This document shows positions 12,397 through 23,731 of a stretch of 64,000 bases of DNA, piece by piece. The translations under genes and the position numbers were made by a program. Source of the stretch: Carposina sasakii (lineage: Eukaryota > Arthropoda > Insecta > Lepidoptera > Carposinidae). Positions within the stretch are counted from its first letter, which is position 1, and every line of letters starts with the position of its first letter. Below the pieces are notes generated by a model. It saw nothing but the letters and a program-made list of their open reading frames with translations, did no database searches and was not told where the DNA came from. Where the stretch lies: assembly GCA_014607495.2 (NCBI GenBank), contig CP053155.1, positions 2,418,001 through 2,482,000 on the forward strand, in the 5' to 3' direction.

Positions 12397-13095
12397 CGGA
12401 GTGTTTTTTCGTTGCCACACTTAATGAAGGGTACGTACTCTACAGGGTGTAACAGAAGGGGTATATTAAGCGAAAAGCTATGTAAATAGCCCACTATAGA
12501 GAACCTATTTCCAAAATTTGAGACTCGAAATCAAATGTTTACTTTTCAAGATTGTATGAACATTCCTGAGCTGATTCGGAATTCTCCATACTATCTGGAA
12601 AAATAAACATGTGATTTCGAGTCTGAAATTTTGTTGGTAGGTTCCTTTTAGTGGGCTATTTACATAGCTTTTCGCTTAACATACCTCTTTTGTTACACCC
12701 TGCATACATCAAATAAATGCCAAAAAAATGCTGGGAAACGAAGTAAATTTTTTTGAAATTTGTGCATTTATGGCTCGAGCACACCGGATGCGTGTGCGTG
12801 AACGTAAGCGTAGGCGTATACTCTGAGTTGTAATGTATGGAACTGTATAGGCACGGGCAGACCGGATGCGTATGCGTAGACGTCAAGCGGTGACAGACGT
12901 CTACGCTTACGTTCACGCATACGCATCCAGTGTGCTTGAGCCTTTATGCAAAACGCAGTCTATTTACTCAACTTTAGACCCTAATATCTTGGGAACCAGA
13001 CACTTCCCAGGTATGCTTCCATGGAGAAAATGATTGTGATGATGAGGAGATTCCGTAGTGTTCGAGTACGTTGACGACCAAAAATCACCCTGTAT
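12397..13095. mobile_element. Family-2 MITE with two other MITEs nested in it
   Basis: The host is a family-2 copy (start about 12397, end CACCCTGTA at about 13095). A family-1 MITE (12441-12704) is inserted at TA. A 171-bp foldback element (12772-12942; ends GGCTCGAGCAC and GTGCTTGAGCC) is inserted with a clean 5-bp duplication TTTAT (12767-12771, 12943-12947). The uninterrupted target is seen in the other family-2 copies. Insertion order is host first, then the two guests. Confidence 0.75.
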
Positions 13096-13099
13096 AGGT

Positions 13100-14208
13100 A
13101 TATACAAAAATTACACAACGGCATGTCTGGGCATATTTATGGTTATATCGTATACAGAATTAGATATTACAAATCCTATATAATCCCTAAGTGTGGGCGA
13201 TTGTTTAATCTAAAAGACATTTACGAAATCGTTGTCCTAAACAAACATATATCCGAATACGTTATTTATTTATTCCTAGGCATAGTTTGACCTTAGTTTT
13301 ACCTGAAAATATAAAGGCGAAGGAAAAACATAGCAGTCAGGAACCTATATTTACGCTCTTGTGTTACCAAATTTATAATGGTACCACCATGGCTGTGTAC
13401 GTAACATCATTATTTGGCCGGAGAATGGTTACGTTTCATAGGCCTCTTCTTTTCGCCATTTGCAGAAAAAATAGGAAGAACAAATATACAGAACACGCCT
13501 TACCAAAGTAGAGTATAGCCAGAACTGCAGGATTGCAAAGGAGACTCTACAGCCACGTCTAGTAGAACAGGACCAGCCTTTTTAGGTATAGCCTACCTTT
13601 TTAACAGTTCATAGTCATGATCACTCATTGAAACTTATTGAACTGGAAGTGACATGTATGTGTGTGTTGCCAAAATTTTCTTCAGATAAGGCATTATGCC
13701 ACTTCCAGTTGTTGAGTTTCAATTGAGTGATGATCACTATGACCTGTCAAAAAGATAGCCAATAGGCCTGAGTGATTATCACAGAACACTAATGGGTTCG
13801 TCGCTTGCGAGATTGCCTCTGAGTTCTTTAGTCGACTTTTTAGACATGCATAGAAGGGAAATGTGTACATGCTCACGTGTACATGCTCACGTACAGAGTT
13901 CACTAAAGTAAAGCATCAGCACAGGACGAAATGGGAAAAAACTTTCTCTTCAATTCTGGCGGCTTATGGAGGGACCCTTGAAGGTTGTTAATATACAAAC
14001 TTTGTAAGTATTTCACGTCAGTTAAATTGCGAGGCACTCTAGTTAACTCCAATATTACACCGGTACCTTTAAATCTAGAATGAAAAACTAAAATTTTATT
14101 CCAACAACTTAACTCTCCTTCCTTTCGTTTTTTTTTTACGAGATAAATATAGCTATTTAAATAATAATTAACATATAGCCCTATTCTTTATTTCTTTATT
14201 CTTTACTA
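13100..14208. other. Intergenic, no gene seen
   Basis: AT-rich sequence. Bases about 13795-13860 resemble the dispersed repeat near 290 and 34740. A short direct duplication ACGTGTACATGCTC lies near 13873-13895. No coding region recognised. Confidence 0.45.
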
Positions 14209-15003
14209 GTGGACGCCCGCGACTCCGTCCGCGTGGACTACAGAAAAAATAAAAAGTAGCCTATATGTTAAGTGTAAAAAGTAGCCTATATGTTATCGCG
14301 GTTGTCGTAAAAAATTAATTCACGTTTGTCCCCTTCCCGTGGGAATTTCGGGAAATCCGTTCCCAGTGCTTCCTCGGGGTCCCAAATAAACATATATGCT
14401 CAACTTCAGATTCACATGTTTAACCGTTTTCGTAAAAAATAAATAATTCCCGTTGGTCTCCTTCCCGTGGGAATTTCGGGAAATCCGTTCTAGTGTTTCC
14501 TCGCAGTCCCTAATGAACATATATGCCCAATTTCAGCTTCATATGTATAGCGGTTTTCGTAAAAACTATGAATTCCCGTTTGTCCCCTTCCCGTGGGAAT
14601 TTCGGGAAATCCGTTTTTAGTCCTCCCTCGCTGTCCCCAATGAACATATATGCCCGATTTCAGCTTCATATGTATAGCGGTTTTCGTAAAAACTATGAAT
14701 TCCCGTTTGTCCCCTTCCCGTGGGAATTTCGGGAAATCCGTTTTTAGTCCTCCCTCGCTGTCCCCAATGAACATATATGCCCGATTTCAGCTTCATATGA
14801 ATAGCGGTTTTCGTAAAAAATATAGAATTCCCGTTGGTCGCCTTCCCGTGGGAATATCGGGAAATTCTTATAGCCTATGTTCATCCAGGTCCAATAAGGA
14901 TTCTAACGGTGAAAGAATTTTTGAAATCGGTCCAGTAGTTTTTGAGCCTATTCATTACAACCAAACAAACAAAGTTTTCCTCTTTTATAATATTAGTGTA
15001 GAT
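14209..15003 (-). mobile_element. Helitron-like repeat with internal ~126-bp minisatellite
   Basis: Inverted copy: the 3' end ACTAGTGGACGCCCGCG is at 14209 and the 5' end lies near 15003. Between about 14290 and 14870 are five tandem units of ~124-127 bp, each containing CCTTCCCGTGGGAAT. The repeats keep open frames on both strands that look like ORFs of 66-123 codons. These are repeat artefacts, not genes. Confidence 0.7.
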
Positions 15004-15252
15004 TGTACACATAAAATTTAGCATAAACAGTATGTGGTAACAGAAATAGTACAAAGGCGAGCGTATCTCTAAAAGAGATTTCTGCCAGCAAACCATTGGG
15101 TACAGAGAAAATTTTATAATAAGTACATGAAAGGAAAAATCATATGTGCACACGTACTCGTATTAAAATATAAATAAACCTGACATAAAATAAATATATT
15201 TACAACAATTAAATAATATTAATATTAATCTACTTAAATAGGGACCTACATA

Positions 15253-15637
15253 CATACAGGGTGTTTTTAACCGTCAACGTTCCCGAATACTACGGAATCT
15301 CCTCATCATCACGATCATTTTTCTCCATGGAAGCATACCTGGGAAGTGTCTGGTTCCCAAGAAAGTAGGGTCCAAAGTTGAGTAAATAGACTGCGTTTTT
15401 CTGCATAAATGCACATAGACGCGCGTACCAAGATTTTTTCACGAGAAATAATTAATATCTATCTATAAAAAAACTAACATAAACACTAGATACTATAAAT
15501 TTCGCCCGATCAAGTATTTGAAAAATTTGTTTCGAAAAAATTTACCTCGTTTCCCAGTTTTTTTTTTGGCATAAACTTACTTTATTTGATGTATAGAGTA
15601 CGTACCCTTCGTTAAGGGTGGCAACGAAAAAACATTA
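15253..15637 (-). mobile_element. Mariner-like MITE family 2 copy
   Basis: Starts TACAGGGTGTTTTTAACCGT and contains the family markers CCATGGAAGCATACCTGGGA and GCATAAACTTACTTTATTTG. It ends around the AAGGGTGGCAACGAAAAAAC segment. A family-1 copy follows separately at 15737-16000. No coding capacity. Confidence 0.7.
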
Positions 15638-15736
15638 TGTATAATAAAATTTCTATCTAAATGTGGCGATAGTCATCTTCGTCATGATGCTGCAGTTCAG
15701 TCAGAATACCTTCTGTATTTTGGGAACACAGCGATA

Positions 15737-16000
15737 TACAGGATGTAACAAAAAGGGTATGTTAAGCGAAAAGTTATGTGAATAGCCCACTATAGAGAAT
15801 CTATCCACAAAATTTGAGATCCGAAATCACATGTTTATTTTTCCCGATAGTATGGAGAAATTTTAAATATCTCAGGAATTTTCATACAATCTTGAAAAAT
15901 AAAAATGTGATTTCGAGTTTCAAATTTTGGAAATAGGTTCTCTATAGTGGGCTATTTATACAGCTTTTCGCTTAACATACCCTTTCTGTTACACCCTGTA
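15737..16000. mobile_element. Mariner-like MITE family 1, copy c
   Basis: Long inverted repeats beginning TACAGGATGTAACAAAAAGG and ending ACACCCTGTA, with TA borders. Same family as 3913-4163 and 12441-12704. Confidence 0.75.
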
Positions 16001-16269
16001 TATGTATGAAAAAAACTTATATTCTCCCCCAAATCTCGCTCTCCGTATACCAAACATCAAAATTGTATAAGCCATTTTACCGTAAAAAGAACTAACGATG
16101 TAACTTTATGGATAATACCTACCCTCCCATATGACAAGGGGTTGGTAATGCGTTCGACTTTCCGCAGGTAAACGATAAATTAAATTTTCATGTTTTGTTA
16201 TAGGGAAATATAATCGCGATGATTCCGCCGTTATAATAATATTTAATTGGAGATACTGATTCAGTCATT

Positions 16270-16930
16270 TAAATGCTTACTAATGTTATAAATGCGAAAA
16301 TAATTCTGCCTGCCTGTCGCCGATTTCACGCCAAAACTACTGAACCGAAGTACCTACCGAATTGGTACACAGGTAGGCCAGGACCTGAGAAAGGACATAT
16401 ATGACTACTTTTTTTTTTGTAAATACACAACACATTAACCTAGTCCCACACTAAGATCCCTAAGGTCTTGTGTCGTGGGTACTAAGCAATTATATAAATA
16501 CTTTTTAGCCCGGGGGGAAGATGTTTTTATCCCGGAACATTTCTATAGGGTGATTTTTGGTCGTCAACGTTTTCGAAAACTACGAAATCTCCTCATCATC
16601 ACGATCATTTTTCTCCATGGAAGTATACCTGGGAAGTGTCTGGTTTCCAAAATATTAGGTTCCAAAGTTGAGTAAATAGACTGCATTTTTCTGCATAAAT
16701 GCACATAGACTCGCGTAGCAAGAATCGAATAAATCGAAAACGAAAAAATCTAAATCGAAAAGAAATTAATATCTGTCTATAAAAAAACTAACATAAATAC
16801 TAGACACTATAAATTTCGCCCGATCAAGTAATTAAAAAATAATTTAAACGAAATTTAAATTTTTTCCCAGCATTTTTTTGGCATAAACTTACTTTATTTG
16901 ATGTATAAACCACGAATAAACACTCTGTAT
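16270..16930. mobile_element. Repeat fragments including a family-2 MITE
   Basis: Bases 16270-16540 hold a degenerate repeat (AATGTTATAAATGCGAAAAT start, ATGTTTTTATCCCGG near the end). Bases 16543-16930 are a family-2 MITE with markers CTCCATGGAAGTATACCTGG and GGCATAAACTTACTTTATTT. The open frame at 16475-16675 spans this repeat and is not a gene. Confidence 0.6.
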
Positions 16931-17454
16931 ATATGGTTTTTTTTCTGAAGCCGAAGCAGACGCGGGTGTCTACTAGTCATAGGTACATACATACCTACTT
17001 GGTAAATCGTTGCGCTAATTGAATAGCATATTTGATGTGTTGTATAAATAAAGCCAGTATAAATAAAAAAAGAATAAGTACCTATTCTAATCTGTTCATT
17101 TCGAAACACTTTTTATTTGATTATGAATTTATATACTTACTGTAATTTAAATTGAACAAGAAAAGGACTCTTCCATTTCAACATAGTTAAATTAAAATTT
17201 GACGAGAAAATTTAATGTTCTCGTCTTAACTGTGGGCGTTTATTGTAGCTGTGGTACCTAAAAATAGGTAAATATAGTAATATTGTAGCAGTAATATTGC
17301 AATGAACGTTAGAAAATTGTGCGTAATTAAGTTGATAGGTATGTTGATAGGTAAGTTGATAAATAGGTACCTACCAAGATTTTAAAGAAACGACCATCAC
17401 AGAAATCTAAATCAGAATAAATAAAAAACCATAAATATCAGTCGTAATACTTAC

Positions 17455-18132
17455 ATCGCATTCAGGTTCTATGATATAGGATCCGTTGGTGAAGTATTTC
17501 TTCGGACACTCAGACCACGGCAGCTCTCCTTGGAAGCTCTGAGCGAAATAGAACAGGCACCAGGCGATTATAGAGTTGTAGTACAATGCCACGTTGAACG
17601 ACACCACCGCCGAGCTGATGCCTATGCCCCCTAAATACGGAGACACTTGATGCCACACTCCTATAGCGCCCTTCCTCAAACGCTGCCCGATCGCCAGCTC
17701 CAAGTAGAAGATTGGTATCCCTTCAATGGCCAACATCACGAAGTAAGGGATCAAAAACGCTCCACCCCCGTTTTTCTGCGCGAGGTAAGGAAATCTCCAC
17801 ACGTTACCTAATCCAACAGCATAACCGACGGTTGCTAGGAGAAATGTAAGCTTGCTATCCCAGGACTCACGCTCGACGCCTCCTTCAGGCTTTGTCGGTC
17901 TCTCTTCAATCGAACTAGCTTTGCTGGTTGGCGTTTCCGATGCTCGCCTCGGGCTAGTATCTTCGAAGGCCTCGTTGGTCGCGCCGTACATAACGTGGGT
18001 GCGGTGCGAGTGCCCGTTCTCCATGGAGACCAGGCGGCCGCGTAGCTCCTTCATCTCCATCCGGTCCAGGGACCTCTGCGCGTACAGATCCCGCGAACTC
18101 TGTCGCCGCATCAAATGTGCAGTATTCGCCAT
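17455..18132 (-). CDS. SLC6 sodium-coupled transporter, first coding exon only (SLC6A15/17-like)
   Basis: This single exon encodes 226 residues of a neurotransmitter:sodium symporter of the plasma membrane. Residues ~1-75 are a hydrophilic cytoplasmic tail rich in Ser, Arg and Glu. Then SWDSKLTFLLATVGYAVGLG and NVWRFPYLAQKNGGG form TM1 with the unwound Na+/substrate site, followed by TM2 (FLELAIGQRLRKGAIGVW) and TM3. The EL2 start carries the family's Cys pair (SEC and PEC) and a glycosylation site NGS. The ELPWSECP and IEPECD wording resembles the SLC6A15-17 neutral amino-acid group. I place the start at ATG 18132; the in-frame upstream codon at 18138 is GTG. The exon ends in phase 0 at a GTAAGT donor (17454-17449). 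Nine further TMs must be encoded downstream on the minus strand, but no matching exon was found in bases 1-17400. Upstream (18140-18480) is a plausible promoter or 5' UTR. Confidence 0.9.
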
Positions 18133-18138
18133 CTTCAC

Positions 18139-18900
18139 TTCTAATCTATCCTATAAAATAATTATTGTCGTACACCTATTTTATTATTGTCGTTATTTCT
18201 TTATTGTCATTTTATTTGGCTGTTTACTGCTTCATTTAGAAGTTTTCATTATCACTGTCGTCGTGGCAAAAAATACTCAGCAATAAATAGCACGTGAAAG
18301 TTGAGATTGCCTCTTTTATTGTGTCGAAGGTGAGCTTTAATGGGGTTCGTATTGATTTACGATTTAACATGTTTTGGAGAATAACGCGCCACTAATTATG
18401 GGTTTACGCCTTTGTGAATGATTAGGCTGCTTTTAGAACTTTTCACTTGTATTCTATGAATTTGACTGAGTATATTCGTGACGTGAACGGGGGTGGAGTG
18501 CTGGCCGAGAAGAGTCGAACGTCACTGGGAGGCTGGCGGGCGAACGAAGTGGGGCAGGACGGGCATGCGCGCCCCGGACCTCTTACGAAACCAAAAATGA
18601 AAATATTTGCACTGAAGGGTTGAAATTCAATACGTTCTGACCATGTATGAAAAAGGAAAAGTTAATAATGCAATCATCCAATGTTCTAAACAGTTAAAAG
18701 GTACATTCTGTACCTACATAAGTAAAAGTGCCTTATAATTAATTAAATGTTTTCCTTTGTTCAAAATTTTGGAGCAGCTGTATTGAATCTCAGTCTAATA
18801 CGTCGCAAGTTGCATTTCGCAACATAATTTTATTGTAATACACTTTAACAAGTCTTTTATTTTGCCTTATTCGGTAATTTTTCAATATTTTCATCCGAGT
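18139..18900. other. 5' flank of the SLC6 gene
   Basis: No repeats or ORFs of note. A GC-rich patch at about 18485-18585 stands out from the AT-rich surroundings and could be a promoter or first non-coding exon. This is an inference from composition only. Confidence 0.35.
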
Positions 18901-18904
18901 AATT

Positions 18905-19016
18905 AACCCGGTGGCTCAGTGGTGAGAGCGCTGGCACGCGGAATGCAGAGGTCGTGGGTTCGATTCCCACCCGGCTGAGGATTTTTTTTCATTTCTTTAT
19001 TAATAATTTTATAATA
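18905..19016 (+). repeat. tRNA-derived SINE, plus-strand copy
   Basis: Contains GTGGCTCAGTGGTGAGAGCG and GGTCGTGGGTTCGATTCCCA, followed by a T-rich tail and TTTCTTTATTAATAATT. It is the inverted partner of the copy at 11870-11990. The anticodon-arm region does not pair well, so I do not call it a tRNA gene. Confidence 0.7.
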
Positions 19017-19149
19017 TTTTTATATCAGATAGGTTACGAATTATGAAAAGGTGTTATTAAAATTAATATGTAAAAAAAAATTACTAATATGTATGTAATG
19101 TAGGTAAGTACCTATACATAATGAAACACTAATATCCAGTCAACCTGTA

Positions 19150-19340
19150 TACAGGTAAAATATCTGTCTATGAAAAAACTAGCATAAACACTGGACACTA
19201 TAAATTTCGCCCGATCAAGTAATACTTAAAAAATAAAATAAAAAAATATATATACATATATCGTTACCCAGCATTTTTTGGCATAAACTTACTTTATTAT
19301 TTTGATGTATCGTGTACGTACCCTTCGTTAAGGGTGGAAG
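19150..19340 (-). mobile_element. Partial family-2 MITE
   Basis: Contains the CGCCCGATCAAGTAAT and GGCATAAACTTACTTTATTA markers of family 2 but lacks the CCATGGAAGCATACC half. Confidence 0.6.
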
Positions 19341-19734
19341 GTGTAATTAATGATATTTATTTATTACTCTGGCAAGCTGAAAATAAAGATACCTAAACCA
19401 TTAAAAAGGGCTATGTACCTACGTACTTGCAGCGAGACGGTCGCGACACGTGGTCGACGTTGATGAATGATAGCACTTCAGAGTGTGTTCCATTTAACCG
19501 AACCTAGCTACTCGCAAACTCGAATAACTCCCTTTACTCATAGGAACCATTTGAAGAATCGCATTCTATTAGATTATTTCTGTTCCTTCTTGTCTTGCAC
19601 CTGATAGGTTGAAAGCACCTGCAACTTGGAGAAGTATCTAATCTAAATATTATCCAACTCTCGGAAAACATTTAATTCGATCGATACATTATTCGTTCTG
19701 TTAGGATGGCGGTCGGACTTGTTTAAAAAAACCT

Positions 19735-20338
19735 TTAAAAAAGCCGACAAGTGCGAGTTGAACTCGCGTGAAGAGGGTTCCGTACGATGTTACCTATCAT
19801 GTTTTTTTAAATCTGACAAAAAGTTGGTACGCACAATATTGAGTGATTTACCATGTTATTTTAATATCATGGACTTCTTATAGGTTTTCCTATAATCTAT
19901 AAGGAGAAAACTAATTTCTGTATTTTTTTCAAAATTTTAGGTTCAATAGTTTCGGAGATAAGGGGGGGGGAATGGTCAATTTTCGTCTATTTTCTTGAAT
20001 AACTTGGAAACTATTTATTTTAAAATTACAAAAAAATACATTTAAGATCTTCTCAACAAGACCTTTCATTTGATATGCCACACGATGCAGTTTTCTGAAT
20101 TTTTTTTTTTAATTTTCCCCTTCCCCCCAAAAATGACCCCCCATATACAGATTTCATCTGCTCACGTCACACCTCTGTGTTTGGGTCACAGGAATTGATA
20201 TGTGTACCAAATTTCAACTTAATCGGTCTAATAGATTCGGAAATAATTGACTGTAAGCGACGGACGGACAGACACACGAGTGATCCTATAAGGGTTCCGT
20301 TTTTGTATTCAGACGTACGGAACCCTAAAAAAAGGTTT
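19735..20338 (+). repeat. Interspersed repeat with AGGGTTCCGTAC ends
   Basis: Begins GCCGACAAGTGCGAGTTGAA with AGGGTTCCGTACG nearby, and ends GTACGGAACCCTAAAAA. The inverted AGGGTTCCGTAC termini and this wording are those of an abundant lepidopteran repeat whose class I cannot fix by reading. A run of G's at about 19960 and short open frames are incidental. Confidence 0.6.
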
Positions 20339-20399
20339 TCTCACCACACTAAGTTTATTATTTTAAACATTATTTATATCACATATTATATTATTATAA

Positions 20400-20530
20400 C
20401 TAACCGAACTTGTAGGTACATCTCAACTATACCCATAAAATTAGTCAGAAGTGGCACCATGTGGTTCTATCGGCCCTTGGTGCTCTGCCTACCCCGTAAG
20501 GGATAAAGGCGTAATTATATGTATGTATGT
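20400..20530 (+). repeat. Interspersed repeat ending in TATG microsatellite, second copy
   Basis: Same repeat as 7090-7232, about 90% alike by eye, with the TATGTATG tail. Confidence 0.6.
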
Positions 20531-21439
20531 ATTATATTAATTTATAAAAACACATCCTTACTTTCACAATGGTGGAGTGAACTACCAGATCTCTTGTTTG
20601 ATGCACCAGGCCGGCAGGAAGGGAAACCAGTCCGTAGCTGGGCAGCAATTCGGCAAGAGATGATATTGACTAGCCCGATGTTAGTCAGTAGGGAAAATAT
20701 AATATAGTAAGTACCTACTTTATTGCTGATCTGCATCTTATTATTTACAACAAAAATGGAATTGGTGCAATTCAGCAATAAATATATATTTGGAGTATGT
20801 AACAGTTCGTATTAATGTTTGACTCGAATAGGATTCTAACTCAGAATCTTTGCCTCAGCTGGCATGATCACTCACACTCGTTAGAGAGTAGTATATTCTT
20901 TGCACTCACTATACCTACAACCTACCCAAAGACATTGCTTGCAGTACTACGTACCTACAACAGACTTTATCTAAGTCTAGTTTATATGATTCCTTCTTAT
21001 TAAATTATACCTACAACATTCGAAATTATTACCACCATTACCACATTATAAATATGAACTATGTCTTTTCTCTATAACTAGTAACCATAGATTTATTCTA
21101 GTCAGGGATTTGGTATCTTCTCTTGTAGAAATACATTCTAGTTACGATCTAGATGTACATCCTCATCATGGCCTTGGCTAACTCATAGCATTAACATTTT
21201 AAAAAGTATATAACGTCAAAGTCAGAGAAGCTGTCAAACTTCTTCAAAGACAACAATTTTGTAAATTGTACCTACTTAGTACCTACGCAATTTCTTTGAT
21301 TTTATCAAATAATCTAGCTTTTTGTTTGTTAATTATAGAAAAGATAAGCAAAGATAGCACCAGAAACATGTCGATGGTGGCAGAAATACAACAATTCCGG
21401 TAGTCCTATCAGTTTAACAAGTGCACGTCGCATTCCGAA
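20531..21439. other. Intergenic and BLCAP 5' flank
   Basis: A short open stretch at about 20561-20707 is not matched to a family I know. The rest is AT-rich. The 5' UTR and promoter of the BLCAP gene should lie toward the right end, but no clear TATA box or splice acceptor could be fixed. Confidence 0.4.
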
Positions 21440-21679
21440 ATGTATTGTTTGCAATGGCTAATACCAGTGCTGTTGATACCGAAACCTGTGAATCCGGCGT
21501 TAGTGAACACACACGTGATGTTTATGGTGTTGTATCTGATAGGATTCTTCCTCGAAAGGAAACCATGCACGGTTTGCAGCATAGTCTTCCTGGCCGCAGT
21601 ATCACTGATATGTTATAGCGGCATTGGGAACTGTTTGCTATGGACAAACCAATGCGAAGCCGATAAATACGAAAGCTAG
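21440..21679 (+). CDS. BLCAP: BLCAP (bladder cancer-associated protein) homologue
   Basis: An intronless 79-codon ORF begins [16 protein letters not shown] and contains [10 protein letters not shown], both hallmarks of the small, very conserved BLCAP family (87 residues in mammals). Two hydrophobic segments (about residues 5-14 with 26-41, and 48-66) predict a small two-pass membrane protein. The C-terminal tail ([14 protein letters not shown]) is shorter than in vertebrates and divergent, as expected. In vertebrates the gene modulates growth and apoptosis; the molecular function is unknown. The start is secure because the family begins at this Met. A poly(A) signal AATAAA lies at 21924-21929, giving a ~245-base 3' UTR. 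The overlapping frame from 21421 is a shadow. Confidence 0.93.
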   Translation: MYCLQWLIPVLLIPKPVNPALVNTHVMFMVLYLIGFFLERKPCTVCSIVFLAAVSLICYSGIGNCLLWTNQCEADKYES

Positions 21680-21929
21680 ACTCCTAGAGCTGGCCAAGTG
21701 CTTAATAAGTTGCTGGCGCTCGATATGACGTGAATTTGCAAGAGGAGAGATGGACATTATATTTTCCCTCCAAGTTATTGTGATGATAGAGGATTCTAAT
21801 TTACTATGTATTATATTGAAAGGATTGTGCCGATCTGTACTTATGTATCTCAATTTTTAAGTTGATCATTTGTTACAATGTTGATTAGTGTACAGTTGTT
21901 AGTGATTATTATTCTACAATGTGAATAAA

Positions 21930-23075
21930 ACTTGTAAAATCAGATAAATATGTTTATTATTTTTACTATTTGGTATAGTATAGTTGCCAACTAAAGTTTT
22001 TGTTGAATTCTGGTAGGGCCCAATCAGGATTCATTATGATTCATGATAATTTTAATATAAGACATGAATTTTTGCCGAGACATCTACACTGTTCTATTTA
22101 ATTTACAGATTTGTTTAATGTTAGTATAAGTTATACACCAGTGACTCCATCTGCACTAAAAGCAGAAAAAAATGTTAAATTTTTAAAATATTTTTTTTTA
22201 CTCCATGATAAAAAATAACTAGATTCTCAAGCTGTATTCTACCTGTGTACCAAATTTCAGTAGTTTTTGTTGTGAAAGACAGTTTCACATTTATACTAAT
22301 AATAGGAAATAGGTGTTGTCTGTGACTTTGTGTGGACTGAGGGGTAAGCATGAACCTCTCGATAGACCATAACGCTAGCGTAAAACTGTCAAATCACAGA
22401 TTTTGCTAGCAAGTCGCTAGGGTTACTCAGTGTAAAAAGGTTCGTGCTTACCCCACTGGACTACAGATCATTTATGTATAACCTTCTCCATGCTCCAAAC
22501 TGTGCAACATTTCAAGATTGGTTGAGTTCTAGGATGTAGCCCTCTATTTTAGCAATACATTACTTCCTCCCTCTTGTAAGTTTTCTATAATCATGCAGTT
22601 TGAATCTCCCCCCTCCAAGTCATCTAGACCACACCACAATCTAATTTCTAGAAGTAACAGATGGAAAGGTATTGAGATTTGCTGGCCTATCCATAGATCA
22701 CACAAAGGACTACCCAGCATATTAGTTGTCCTGTAAAATATGCATAATTTATTCCAAAGTATATTCTTTGATTTATTCTCTTGTAGCCATTAGCTAGTCT
22801 ATTGCCTCCATAAACCAACTTTAGTAGATAACAACTTATCTTGATTGCAGAAATGCAGTAGATTTACACAAAAGATCAGAGAATAGTAACACCTGATACA
22901 ATTAAATATTTAGAGATAAGAGAGTTGAAAATTTATTGTACTATACAAATGTGACATACACACCATCAATGTGTATGAGCTATCCATGATTGAAACAATG
23001 CTTGTTAATACAATTGTCATTTCTCTTATATTCTTACGTCACACATCAATTGAAACATAGTTTTGTTTACATAGG
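21930..23075. other. Intergenic, one MITE
   Basis: AT-rich. A GGGGTAAGCA-type MITE occupies 22339-22468 with a possible TGGACT duplication at its borders. No gene seen between BLCAP and the RpS28 3' end. Confidence 0.5.
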
Positions 23076-23078
23076 TAC

Positions 23079-23201
23079 TTTATTACGAGCTGTGTACAGT
23101 GAGATGTTCATCTTTGACGGTTTCATTCTGTTAACACTTACAATTTAGTTACATATTGGTTATTATATGAGCCTTAAACCTAATGTTGTCACCAGGAGAA
23201 C
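23079..23201 (-). other. Probable 3'-UTR exon of RpS28
   Basis: Reading the minus strand, TTTTATTTTGTTTCAG ends at 23202 and is a strong splice acceptor. The following ~120 bases are non-coding and end with AATAAA at 23084-23079. Immediately after the RpS28 stop codon there is a GTGAGC donor (23531-23526). Joining them gives a 329-base intron just downstream of the stop. This would supply the poly(A) signal that is otherwise missing behind RpS28. Inference from splice motifs only. Confidence 0.5.
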
Positions 23202-23533
23202 CTGAAACAAAATAAAATAGGGGAATAAGTTTTTGAGAATTTGCCAGCAATGATAGTGCAATTAAGTAGGAAACAAATTAGAAATTATTCCATGTAGCAC
23301 TTGAAGAAAGATCACCTACCTATCATGTTTACATTATTTACTTCTCTATAATCCTAACCAAACTGCACATGAATTTACAAGTATACTTTGAATTTACTTT
23401 TTAAATAGACACCTAGAATAATATAATAACAGGAGCATCAGTTTGCTGAGTGCAAACGAACATAACCTCAAAATGCGATACAATGATTTATATAGAAAGC
23501 CTAAATTGTAATGTATAATATCAGTGCTCACAT

Positions 23534-23731
23534 TTATCTTAGTCTTCTAGCTTCACGTTCAGACTCGAGCAAGGTGAGGATGTCTCCATCACGCACGGGT
23601 CCCTTTACGTTTCTGATGATCTGACGGCTGGTTTCTCCGATGAACTCAACCTTGACCTGGGTACACTGTCCTTGGGATCCAGTACGGCCCAAAACCTTCA
23701 CGACGCGGGCGAGAACGTTGGGTTTATCCAT
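23534..23731 (-). CDS. RpS28: 40S ribosomal protein S28 (eS28)
   Basis: The complete 65-residue protein starts [20 protein letters not shown] and ends [10 protein letters not shown], the invariant eS28 sequence. eS28 is an OB-fold protein of the small-subunit head near the mRNA exit channel. The coding region is one exon. Upstream on the minus strand, a pyrimidine run TTCTTTTTC at about 23793-23801 is a candidate 5' TOP start typical of ribosomal protein mRNAs. A DREF-like TATCGATA lies at 23941-23948. The stop codon is two bases before a GTGAGC donor, suggesting a 3'-UTR intron (see 23079-23201). Confidence 0.97.
   Translation of the reverse strand: MDKPNVLARVVKVLGRTGSQGQCTQVKVEFIGETSRQIIRNVKGPVRDGDILTLLESEREARRLR

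Noticed and set aside
14290..14870. CRISPR-like direct repeats
   Set aside because: Repeats are ~126 bp, contiguous, without spacers, and the genome is insect.
14320..15021. Overlapping ORFs of 66-123 codons on both strands
   Set aside because: They are produced by the ~126-bp tandem repeat, whose length is divisible by three. There is no start context, homology or codon signal.
20519..20707. Short ORF with QWWSELPDLLFDAPG
   Set aside because: It looks somewhat protein-like but matches no family I recognise, starts within a repeat tail and has no supported splice sites.
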